From the NCBI GenBank assembly GCA_029245065.1, contig JAQWQB010000105.1, positions 62,001 to 126,000 on the forward strand: DNA of 64,000 bases, read 5' to 3'. The notes beneath the pieces were generated by a model. The model did no database searches. It had not been told where the DNA came from and saw nothing but the letters and a program-made list of their open reading frames with translations. This stretch comes from Flavobacteriales bacterium. GTDB taxonomy: Bacteria > Bacteroidota > Bacteroidia > Flavobacteriales_D > Sanyastnellaceae. Positions 57,296-64,000 of the stretch are shown piece after piece (positions within the stretch are counted from its first letter, which is position 1; each line of letters opens with the position of its first letter). Both the position numbers and the translations under genes were made by a program.

Positions 57296-57997
57296 TTACT
57301 TTGTTTCACGACCTCCGTCTAGCTCGTCTTGCCAAACCTTAAGCTCATCCCATTTACCGTCAGCGGCAAATTGAGCTTGTTTTGGCCAAGTAGTAGGATC
57401 ATGTGATTTATAACGATTTCCTGCCTCAGCAAGGATTTCTTTAATCTTTTCAACGTCCATCTTAGCAAGATCAGCGTAACTTCCAACACCTGCGTTGCCT
57501 AAAATCTCAGCGATTTTTGGCCCGATGCCTTCCATTTTCGTCAAATCATCACCTTTTGCTGCCGCCTTCTTTGGAGCTGCTTTAGCTGCTGGCTTCTCTG
57601 CCGGAGCCGCTGCTGCTGCCTTAGGAGCTGCTTCTTTCTTAGGAGCTTCCTCTTTTTTAGGAGCTGCCTTAGATGGCTTCGCACCGCTTGCTACGATGCT
57701 CTCAATGCGAATCTCAGTAAGACTTGCACGGAAACCATTCTTCTTACGGTAACCTTTACGACGTTTCTTCTTGAAGATAATTACTTTATCTCCTTTAAGG
57801 TGTCTTTCAACCTTTGCGGCTACTTGAGCGCCGCTGATAGCTGGGGCGCCAACTGAAATTGCTCCGTTGTTGTCTAGAAGGAGAACTCTATCAAAAGTTA
57901 CTTTAGATCCTTCGTCTGCATGCAAACGGTTCACAAAAACCAATTGGTCTTTCTGTACTTTGTACTGGTGCCCTGCTATTTCTACTATAGCGTACAT
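57296..57997 (-). CDS. rplU: 50S ribosomal protein L21 with long C-terminal extension
   Basis: Residues 1-103 are ordinary bL21 (MYAIVEIAGHQYKV, KKRRKGYRKKNGFRASLTEI). A further 130 residues follow: an Ala/Lys/Pro-rich linker (residues about 105-150), then a helix-hairpin-helix-like module DDLTKMEGIGPKIAEILGNA, and a C-terminal segment ending ELDGGRETK. Standard bL21 is about 103 residues; extended forms are known in Bacteroidota. The extension may bind RNA or DNA. ATG 57997 is chosen; the upstream TTG lies within the -7 box. Confidence 0.93.
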   Translation of the reverse strand: MYAIVEIAGHQYKVQKDQLVFVNRLHADEGSKVTFDRVLLLDNNGAISVGAPAISGAQVAAKVERHLKGDKVIIFKKKRRKGYRKKNGFRASLTEIRIESIVASGAKPSKAAPKKEEAPKKEAAPKAAAAAPAEKPAAKAAPKKAAAKGDDLTKMEGIGPKIAEILGNAGVGSYADLAKMDVEKIKEILAEAGNRYKSHDPTTWPKQAQFAADGKWDELKVWQDELDGGRETK

Positions 57998-58018
57998 AAC
58001 TTTACTTATTTGGGTCGG

Positions 58019-58026
58019 CAAAGATA
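58019..58026 (-). promoter_or_regulatory. -7 box TATCTTTG of the rplU-rpmA operon
   Basis: Exact TAnnTTTG match on the minus strand, 22 bp before the ATG at 57997. Confidence 0.7.
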
Positions 58027-58042
58027 GTGAAAGTTTTCAACA

Positions 58043-58951
58043 TCATCCAACATTTCGCTTGCCTAGATTTACTAAGTACACGCCAAATAGAATGACAATC
58101 GCGAAAACGGCATGCATCCATTCCAAATGTTCGCCGTAAACCCATCCCCAAAAGGCTGCAAAAACAGGTATGACATAGGTTACTGAACTAGCGAATAGAG
58201 CATTCGTTTTTTGAATTATTTTGTTGAAGAGTACGAGCGCTCCAGCCGTGCCAATTGCGGCAAGCACTATGATGGCGCCTAGTCCAATCCAGCTTTCATC
58301 TTTGGTGGCCAACGTAGTGGACACATCGCTGAACAGTAAAAGGATACTACAAGGAATAGCCATCATACCCAACGACATGCCCGCAATGGTGACACTCGGC
58401 AAGTGACCCAACTTATTTCGAATAATGTTTACACTGAAGGCATACATCACAGTGGCCATCATCACCAACAAAGCACTAAACATGTGCACTTCGCCTGAAT
58501 CATCTTTGAGGGTAATCATTCCGATTGCACCAGCGAAACCGATGAGCAAACCAACCAACTGAATGGCTTTGTACTTCGTCCCAAAAATAAGTGCGGCGAC
58601 CCCAAGCGTGAAAAGAGGCGTAAGGCTGTTCAACATTCCGGCTACACTGCTGGCTAAGTGAACTTCAGCAGTGGTGAAAAGAAAGGCAGGAATGGTGTTT
58701 CCAATCAGGCCAACTAGGGCCAGCCAAAGCCAATCGTTGGTCTTAATTTTTTTGATCCTTGGAAGCGAAAAGGGTAGTAGGACAAGGCCAGCTATTGCAA
58801 TGCGCATGGTGGCTACTTCCCACGGTAAAAACAACACAGCATCCTTAGAATTGAATAGCCCGAGCTTCATTAAAATGAACGAACTCCCCCAAACAAACGC
58901 TAACAGCAGAATTATTGGGAAATACCCAAGTGACGAAGTCCGTTTTTCCAT
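58043..58951 (-). CDS. EamA/DMT-family transporter
   Basis: This 302-residue protein has ten hydrophobic helices in two EamA-type halves (AFVWGSSFILMKLGL at the start, a second half beginning near MMATVMYAFSVNIIRNKLG). Family members export metabolites such as amino acids or drugs; the substrate is unknown. A -7 box lies five bases before the ATG. Confidence 0.88.
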   Translation of the reverse strand: MEKRTSSLGYFPIILLLAFVWGSSFILMKLGLFNSKDAVLFLPWEVATMRIAIAGLVLLPFSLPRIKKIKTNDWLWLALVGLIGNTIPAFLFTTAEVHLASSVAGMLNSLTPLFTLGVAALIFGTKYKAIQLVGLLIGFAGAIGMITLKDDSGEVHMFSALLVMMATVMYAFSVNIIRNKLGHLPSVTIAGMSLGMMAIPCSILLLFSDVSTTLATKDESWIGLGAIIVLAAIGTAGALVLFNKIIQKTNALFASSVTYVIPVFAAFWGWVYGEHLEWMHAVFAIVILFGVYLVNLGKRNVG

Positions 58952-58955
58952 TTGG

Positions 58956-58963
58956 CAAAATTA
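58956..58963 (-). promoter_or_regulatory. -7 box TAATTTTG of the EamA gene
   Basis: Exact TAnnTTTG match on the minus strand, four bases before the start codon; the mRNA would be leaderless. Confidence 0.6.
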
Positions 58964-58998
58964 ACATTCACCAGCTCATTATTGTTGTAATCCTTCTG

Positions 58999-59006
58999 TA
59001 ACTTTG
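58999..59006 (+). promoter_or_regulatory. -7 box TAACTTTG of the metal-binding lipoprotein gene
   Basis: Exact TAnnTTTG match, 38 bp before the ATG at 59045. Confidence 0.6.
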
Positions 59007-59044
59007 TGTATTCATATTCGTCTTGTTGTCGAATAGCTTAAAAA

Positions 59045-59533
59045 ATGCACATCATGAACATTCGAAATGCACTTTTCCTTTGCCTAGCAGTATTCATTTT
59101 TGCTTGTACAAGTGAGACCAGCGTAGAAATACAGCACTCTGAACAAACGGCTGCTGTAGAGAAGACTGTTGCTAAAATCGCAGTTGATGGAATGATGTGT
59201 GAAATTGCATGCGGAGGAAAAATTAGAAAGGAACTTTCTGAAATGACGGGTGTTGCGAGCGCAACCATTGACTACACAGATGGAGCCGACGTAAATTACG
59301 CATTGGTTGAATTCAATCCTGATATGGTAAAAGAAGATCAATTGATTGCGTGCATCAACACCATTTCTGATGGAGACCTGTATGCGGTCAAAAAAGTAGA
59401 AGTAATCCATTTCACACCTACAGATGATTCTGGAAGCGGTGCGCAGGATGACCATGTTGAAATGAATGACTCGTCGTTCAAATTGCCAGGTATTTCAAAT
59501 CTGATTCAACGCGTTTTTAACTCATTGCTGTAA
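59045..59533 (+). CDS. heavy-metal-associated (HMA) domain lipoprotein
   Basis: This 162-residue protein has a lipoprotein signal (ALFLCLAVFIFAC) and a heavy-metal-associated domain with the metal site GMMCEIACGGKI. The CX3C spacing differs from the usual GMxCxxC and is seen in some Bacteroidota copper or mercury binding proteins. The second half is low-complexity and ends in a hydrophobic helix (ISNLIQRVFNSLL). It lies beside heme A synthase, for which copper-related delivery would be plausible but is only inference. The in-frame ATG at 59054 is an alternative start. Confidence 0.78.
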   Translation: MHIMNIRNALFLCLAVFIFACTSETSVEIQHSEQTAAVEKTVAKIAVDGMMCEIACGGKIRKELSEMTGVASATIDYTDGADVNYALVEFNPDMVKEDQLIACINTISDGDLYAVKKVEVIHFTPTDDSGSGAQDDHVEMNDSSFKLPGISNLIQRVFNSLL

Positions 59534-59554
59534 GTACATCAGTATTGCAGACAG

Positions 59555-59578
59555 AAAGGGCACTATGCCCTTTTTTTT
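59555..59578 (+). terminator. intrinsic terminator
   Basis: Stem AAAGGGC/GCCCTTT with an ACTAT loop and eight T residues, 22 bp after the metal-binding lipoprotein gene. Confidence 0.9.
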
Positions 59579-59623
59579 ATGCGTAAAAGTTGAAATTTCC
59601 GCACGTTGAAAACGGTTGTGATG

Positions 59624-59631
59624 TACATTTG
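59624..59631 (+). promoter_or_regulatory. -7 box TACATTTG of the heme A synthase gene
   Basis: Exact TAnnTTTG match, four bases before the ATG at 59636; this rules out the upstream in-frame TTG and ATG as starts. Confidence 0.65.
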
Positions 59632-59635
59632 CAAC

Positions 59636-60655
59636 ATGACAGCTTTGGAAAAGAATATCGTCCGTTTTGCCTGGATTAGTTTGGTATTAGTACACCTGGT
59701 AATTCTAGCGGGAAGTGTGGTTAGAATGACCGGTTCAGGAATGGGGTGTCCAGATTGGCCGCAGTGCTTCGGTTATACCATTCCGCCTACCGACGTTGAA
59801 CAGGTTACTTGGAAGCCTGATCACGCTTATCAAGAGGGACAAATGATTGTCTTCGAAGAAGAACTGCTGGTGGCGCAGCGCGATTTTAATTCCGCGCAAG
59901 TCCTGGAAATAAACAATTGGAAAGCTTACGAAAAGCATGATTATGCTACATTCAATCCATTTCACACCTGGGTTGAATTCATTAACCGATTAATAGGCGC
60001 TTTAACAGGATTGCCTGTGTTGATATTGGCATTTATGACTTTCTTGTACGCAAGGAGAACGAAGAATTGGACCATCTTCGCCTTGGGGTTTGCAACGTTA
60101 TTTATGTTGGGGTTTGAAGCTTGGTTAGGCAAACTGGTAGTAGATGGAAACCTAGTGCCGGGCTCTATAACCATTCATATGTTCGGTTCTATTCTCATTG
60201 TATTTTTATTGCTGTCAATAATCCGCATGTTGAAGCCGAAAAAGGTGGCGACGGAAAACCGGTACATTCGTCCGCTTGCAATTGGCTTTATTGTTTTAGG
60301 CCTGTTACAAGTCTTCCTGGGAACTCAAGTAAGGGAAGAGGTAGACGCTTTGATTCATAGCGGAGTGCTTGACAGAACAAGCTGGGTGTATAATCTATCG
60401 TGGATTTTCATTGTCCACCGAAGTTTCTCATGGGTCATCCTCCTTGTCTCAGCAGTGCTACTGTTCTGGCTGAAGAAAGAACGAATAGTATTCAAACTGA
60501 ATATGGGTATTCAGGCATTGGTGATCTTTCAGATGATCTGTGGGATCTTGTTAGCTGAATCCTTCCCACTGTTTGTACAACCGGCCCATTTGATGGGAGC
60601 TATTATCCTCCTGGGAACCCTTTGGTCATTGCAGTTTAGGCTGAAAAAAGCTTAA
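59636..60655 (+). CDS. ctaA: COX15/CtaA-type heme A synthase
   Basis: About 339 residues with eight membrane helices. It hydroxylates the methyl group of heme O to give heme A for aa3-type oxidase. The conserved family segments are GSVVRMTGSGMGCPDWPQCF, FNPFHTWVEFINRLIG (heme ligand histidine), ITIHMFGS, FIVHRSFSW and FVQPAHLMGA. A long loop follows the first helix. It starts at 59636. The stop overlaps the convergent PorV/PorQ gene by four bases. Confidence 0.93.
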   Translation: MTALEKNIVRFAWISLVLVHLVILAGSVVRMTGSGMGCPDWPQCFGYTIPPTDVEQVTWKPDHAYQEGQMIVFEEELLVAQRDFNSAQVLEINNWKAYEKHDYATFNPFHTWVEFINRLIGALTGLPVLILAFMTFLYARRTKNWTIFALGFATLFMLGFEAWLGKLVVDGNLVPGSITIHMFGSILIVFLLLSIIRMLKPKKVATENRYIRPLAIGFIVLGLLQVFLGTQVREEVDALIHSGVLDRTSWVYNLSWIFIVHRSFSWVILLVSAVLLFWLKKERIVFKLNMGIQALVIFQMICGILLAESFPLFVQPAHLMGAIILLGTLWSLQFRLKKA

Positions 60656-61734
60656 TTCTGCTTGTAGATATTTAGTTTAAGAGAAAAAATATTGGAATAC
60701 AACGCCGTGGACTGATCTCCGATGTCTGTTAACGCGTAGTCTAAGTAGATTCGCTTAATGCGAAGCCCAATTCCAATGTTTGGCTGATAAGTCAGTTTAC
60801 GAGCACCATCAATTTCTGTGATGTACTGCAAATTTCCTATTCCACCTCGAACGAATAGCGTTCCTTCATAACCCAGCTCTAAACCGAAGGTTGGGTCAAC
60901 ACTAATGGGGTCACTAGCTATAACCGTATTCCTTTTACCATCCGTGGTTACATTGAAATCGATGGCCGTTATCAAGTCAAGTTTTTCACCTATTTCGAAG
61001 GAACGAGCGGCACTCAGCACCAACCGTGGTAAGGTGAGTTCGAGGTCGTTTTCGGGCAACTCATTTCCGGTCAAAAGAAAGGTCTGTTGCGTCTGCTCAT
61101 CAAGCGTAATGTTCCAAGCATTGAACGTTGAAGTGACGTCTCGTGCCATCAACCCAAAGCGCCATTGCCCTCGTTCATACGTGGCACCTGCATCTATTCC
61201 GAATCCCCAACTTGTAGCAAAGTCACCGATTTGACGGTAGATGATCTTGGCTGATGCACCCACATTTAATCCAGGTGTCTTGAGCTTTCGAGCATAACTG
61301 AAAATGAAAGCGTAATCTGCGGCTGAGAAAGACGTGATTCGATCGTAATTGATGTTGCCATCTGCATCTATAAGCTCCGTTGTGTTGGGAATGTTATCTA
61401 CTCCGAAACGAATGACAGAAAAACTACCGGCAGAAACACTATCAATTCCTTTTCCGATGGCGGCATAGTCGTATTGTGCAATGTTTGCGAAGTAGTTCGC
61501 ATGCATACCTGCAATCTGTAGGTCGCTTTTAATCCCTAACAGACCGGCGGGATTCCAGTACCCGGAAGTCACATCATTTACCACTGCACCTTGCGCGTTG
61601 GACATTCCCAATGCACGCGCTCCAACTCCAATGGATAGAAACTCATTGCTGTATTTAGGCGCTGAATTCTGCGCGAAAACTGTTCCGCAGAAAAGTAGGG
61701 TGATGAGTGTAAATAAAAACTTAGAATATGACAT
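60652..61734 (-). CDS. PorV/PorQ-family outer membrane protein
   Basis: This 360-residue protein has a signal peptide (MSYSKFLFTLITLLFCGTVF) and a 14-strand-type outer membrane barrel: IGVGARALGMSNAQGAV, SGYWNPAGLLGI, and many alternating strands, ending FSLKLNIYKQN. PorV shuttles cargo to the T9SS attachment complex and PorQ is its relative; which it is here cannot be settled. It is unlinked (27 kb) to the PorU2-like gene. ATG 61734 is chosen by the signal peptide; a longer form would begin at 61815. Confidence 0.8.
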   Translation of the reverse strand: MSYSKFLFTLITLLFCGTVFAQNSAPKYSNEFLSIGVGARALGMSNAQGAVVNDVTSGYWNPAGLLGIKSDLQIAGMHANYFANIAQYDYAAIGKGIDSVSAGSFSVIRFGVDNIPNTTELIDADGNINYDRITSFSAADYAFIFSYARKLKTPGLNVGASAKIIYRQIGDFATSWGFGIDAGATYERGQWRFGLMARDVTSTFNAWNITLDEQTQQTFLLTGNELPENDLELTLPRLVLSAARSFEIGEKLDLITAIDFNVTTDGKRNTVIASDPISVDPTFGLELGYEGTLFVRGGIGNLQYITEIDGARKLTYQPNIGIGLRIKRIYLDYALTDIGDQSTALYSNIFSLKLNIYKQN

Positions 61735-61801
61735 GTGTCGTTCTGGTTGTTGCGAAGGTCGCACGAAATTTTGGGATAATGTAATGTACATTCCCCTTTT
61801 C

Positions 61802-62452
61802 CTAACTGCGTTCAATGGAAAAAATTGTATCCAAAATTCCTTCTTGCGTGTAATCCTTAGATATCATTGCCTCAATATTGGCATCCTTCAGGGCTTTCTT
61901 CGTCTTTTCTCCTAGGGCAATTACACTTGCTCCGGAGGCAATTTCATTGTCAATCAAAAAGCTATCTACGTTTGAAGGACTCGAAAAAACATAGATATCA
62001 TGGGCACCTACCGCCTTTGGGTTAGCATGTGTTTCATAACAAACAAAATTCAGTACTGCCTGTTCATTAAGGCCTTGTTGAATCGTTTGCAGGCTTTGGT
62101 TGCCAATTGGGAATAGGGTAGTCATTCCTTGGGCGAAGGACGCATATTGAGCCGCCACTTCTGATGTAGTGCCCTCCCCTTGAAAGTGAGGGGTTGCTCC
62201 AATCGGTAAAACGGCACTTGTACCTGGTCCTAATGTGCAAACAGAAGCTGTTGGCAAGCCGTAGTTCGCATAAAACTGACGAACAGCTGTAGGAGAGGAA
62301 AAGAAAATATAGTCGAAATGGGTGTCCGGAATACTTGCGCCCGTAGGTAGGTGATGTATGAGCGAAACGGCATTTAATGTCCAGCCAACTTCTCGCGCTT
62401 TCGTTACGAGAAGTGATGTCTGGTCAAGATTTCGGCTAATAAATACTTTCAA
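61802..62452 (-). CDS. hemD: uroporphyrinogen-III synthase
   Basis: This 216-residue enzyme closes hydroxymethylbilane to uroporphyrinogen III. The family is divergent; the opening VFISRNLDQTS, FFSSPTAVRQFYANYG, FSSPSNVDSFL and VIALGEKTKKAL support the call, as does the position after hemC. The start codon is TTG: hemC ends CTG AAG TGA G TTG AAA GTA and no ATG lies near. Spacing from hemC is one base. Confidence 0.9.
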   Translation of the reverse strand: MKVFISRNLDQTSLLVTKAREVGWTLNAVSLIHHLPTGASIPDTHFDYIFFSSPTAVRQFYANYGLPTASVCTLGPGTSAVLPIGATPHFQGEGTTSEVAAQYASFAQGMTTLFPIGNQSLQTIQQGLNEQAVLNFVCYETHANPKAVGAHDIYVFSSPSNVDSFLIDNEIASGASVIALGEKTKKALKDANIEAMISKDYTQEGILDTIFSIERS

Positions 62453-62453
62453 C

Positions 62454-63332
62454 TCACTTCAGATTTTTAATCGCTTTGGCCACAAGGTCGTCGCCGTTTG
62501 GTCCTTCCCACTTTTGAAATGCAACTGGTGCAGATGAAGTAGGTTGATACATGGTATGAAGTACGTAGCCTTCTGCTTTTTCTTGGCAAAATGCCCCGAA
62601 AGCGATTTGACAACCACCTCCTAGCGAGCGAAGCACGCTACGTTCAATGGTCACACAACCTTTGCTAGGATGATTGAGTTTAGCAATTTCAGCCGCGATC
62701 GGATCACCTTCTCTTGTTTGAAGTGCTAGTGCGCCTTGGGCAGGGGCGGGTACAAAAATGGTAGGGTCCATATCCACAACGTGTAGATCAGACAAGTCTA
62801 GTTCCAACCTCGCCATTCCTGCTTTTGCCAGAACGATGGCGTCATAGTTTCCATCCCGAAGTTTATTAATACGCGTGGGCACGTTTCCTCTGAGGTCGTT
62901 GATGGTAGCAGAAGGAATATGATGTGTGAGCTGTGCTTTTCTTCGTGCGGAAGAGGTGCCGATGATGGCATTTTCTTTCAATTGAAAAGACGCTGTAGCA
63001 TCAACACATTCTTTTCGAATAAGCAAGGTGTCTTCTACAAAACTGCGTTCGGGAACAGCGGCGATGGTTAGCCCGTGTGGTTGAGTGGTCTCAAGATCTT
63101 TATGGGAATGGACTGCTAAATCTACTTTTCCAGTGAGCAGTGCTTCTTCAATTTCCTTGGTGAAGAAACCTTTGCCTTCCATTTTATCAAACCCTAAATG
63201 CTGGATCTGATCTCCTTTCGTTTTGATAATATGGATTTCTGGTTCTAGGCCAATTGATCTGAGTAGATCAGATACGTGGTTGGCTTGCCAAAGAGCTAAG
63301 TCGCTTCCACGTGTTCCAATTCTGACGGTCAT
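62454..63332 (-). CDS. hemC: hydroxymethylbilane synthase (porphobilinogen deaminase)
   Basis: This 292-residue enzyme joins four porphobilinogens. It has the N-terminal IGTRGSDLALWQA, SSARRKAQL and DLRGNVPTRINKLRDG, and the dipyrromethane cofactor cysteine in LGGGCQIAFGAF. Its ATG overlaps the hemA stop (TAATG), so the two are coupled. Confidence 0.98.
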   Translation of the reverse strand: MTVRIGTRGSDLALWQANHVSDLLRSIGLEPEIHIIKTKGDQIQHLGFDKMEGKGFFTKEIEEALLTGKVDLAVHSHKDLETTQPHGLTIAAVPERSFVEDTLLIRKECVDATASFQLKENAIIGTSSARRKAQLTHHIPSATINDLRGNVPTRINKLRDGNYDAIVLAKAGMARLELDLSDLHVVDMDPTIFVPAPAQGALALQTREGDPIAAEIAKLNHPSKGCVTIERSVLRSLGGGCQIAFGAFCQEKAEGYVLHTMYQPTSSAPVAFQKWEGPNGDDLVAKAIKNLK

Positions 63333-64000
63333 TAGTTGTTCCTTGTATTTTCTAAGATCACTTTCTTAGCTAGTTTCATAGGAACAGAAATGTACTTCTT
63401 TTCCATGTAGCCAAGAATTTTCTCGAGTACCTGTTTGGATGTTTCGTCCAATTGATCAAGTTCTTTGGCAAACACTTCGCCCATGGCTGTGTCTTTAATA
63501 TCCTTGATCGTTTGAGGGATTTCGCGCATGGCAACTTCCAACTTGCGTTGTCTTACCTGCTCATCAAACTGAACGATGGCTTCATTGAGAATTGCCTCAC
63601 ACGCGTCTATTTCTTGAGCGCGAATTTCTAAGTTCTTCGTTGCCTCAGCTTGCAATTCTTGCATTCCGATGAACGACACATTTGACATTTCAACCACATC
63701 CGTACTGACGTCTGATGGCAGGGCCATGTCTATAATCGAAAGCGGTGAAGACAAGGCAGCGCCGAGAAAATCAGAAGTAATGATTGGAAGTTCACTACCC
63801 GTGCATGTAACAATGACGTTGAAAGAATCAATCTTAGGAATGTGGAAGAGCTGTACAGCTGACCATCCTGTTGTATCTGCAACAAGTGTAGTTGCTTTTT
63901 CAATGCTTCTATTCGCAACTGTTACGTTCGAATATCCTCCCTTTTTGAGGAAGCGGGCAAAGTTCGTGTTGGTTTGACCAGCACCAATTAATAAAATGGG
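63332..64000 (-). CDS. hemA: glutamyl-tRNA reductase, partial (cut by right edge)
   Basis: The frame runs from the window edge to a TAA at 63332, 222 residues of the C-terminal part. The NADPH-binding region ILLIGAGQTNTNFARFL is followed by VTVANRS, VIVTCTGS, and the helical dimerisation domain (EIRAQEIDACEAILNEA). The enzyme makes glutamate-1-semialdehyde from Glu-tRNA, the first step of heme synthesis. It is the upstream gene of the hemACD operon. The catalytic N-terminal domain is outside the window. Confidence 0.96.
   Translation of the reverse strand, partial: PILLIGAGQTNTNFARFLKKGGYSNVTVANRSIEKATTLVADTTGWSAVQLFHIPKIDSFNVIVTCTGSELPIITSDFLGAALSSPLSIIDMALPSDVSTDVVEMSNVSFIGMQELQAEATKNLEIRAQEIDACEAILNEAIVQFDEQVRQRKLEVAMREIPQTIKDIKDTAMGEVFAKELDQLDETSKQVLEKILGYMEKKYISVPMKLAKKVILENTRNN

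Noticed and set aside
1-64000. CRISPR array or toxin-antitoxin locus
   Set aside because: No regularly spaced repeats of CRISPR length and no recognisable toxin-antitoxin pair were found.

Overview
The window is a chromosomal segment of a Bacteroidota bacterium, most likely a marine flavobacterium of the Cryomorphaceae/Schleiferiaceae type; the genus is inferred from general character, not from a search. Supporting signs are type IX secretion (T9SS) proteins and C-terminal sorting domains, LytTR response regulators with a two-component propeller sensor, a MuiA-like protein carrying a carboxypeptidase-regulatory-like insert, very weak ribosome binding sites, and many promoters with the Bacteroidota -7 box TAnnTTTG, often only a few bases before the start codon. 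No rRNA, tRNA, CRISPR array, prophage or intact insertion sequence was found.

Region by region: 1-4.9 kb holds a propeller/Y_Y_Y sensor (cut by the left edge) with two tandem LytTR regulators, an orphan sorting-domain-like ORF and an alpha/beta hydrolase. From 4.8 to 9.5 kb are a secreted zincin with a dockerin-like tail, a secreted protein gene split by an in-frame TAA, and an S24-type XRE repressor. From 9.5 to 20.2 kb are an Nfu-type Fe-S protein, a pair of secreted amidohydrolase-like proteins (one lacking metal ligands), a MuiA-like protein, trpS and a GT2/GT-C glycosyltransferase operon. From 20.2 to 26.9 kb are a bacilliredoxin, a soluble substrate-binding-like protein, a B12-type radical SAM protein with an unusual CX4CX2C cluster motif, then a small accessory patch with an IS982-type transposase remnant and palindromic repeats.

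From 26.9 to 48.4 kb lies mostly housekeeping: aspS, a large C25 peptidase of the PorU2 kind, an acyl-CoA carboxylase beta subunit, a thioredoxin-fold protein, queA, truB, a Kelch-type T9SS cargo, mfd, fbp and rsmA. It ends with a two-gene operon that resembles animal alkylglycerol monooxygenase plus lysoplasmalogenase, a likely ether-lipid breakdown module. From 48.4 to 64 kb are a 1540-residue T9SS lipase/beta-helix protein, a lipoprotein-TPR operon, serS, rpmA and rplU (with a long helix-hairpin-helix extension), an EamA transporter, a heavy-metal-binding lipoprotein, heme A synthase, a PorV/PorQ protein and the hemA-hemC-hemD operon, whose hemA is cut by the right edge.

The observations most worth following are the AGMO-TMEM86-like pair, a 36-bp element with a 21-bp-phased direct repeat found at two distant intergenic sites (one between two minus-strand terminators, so possibly a small RNA unit), the orphan sorting-domain ORF, and the secreted gene interrupted by one stop codon.
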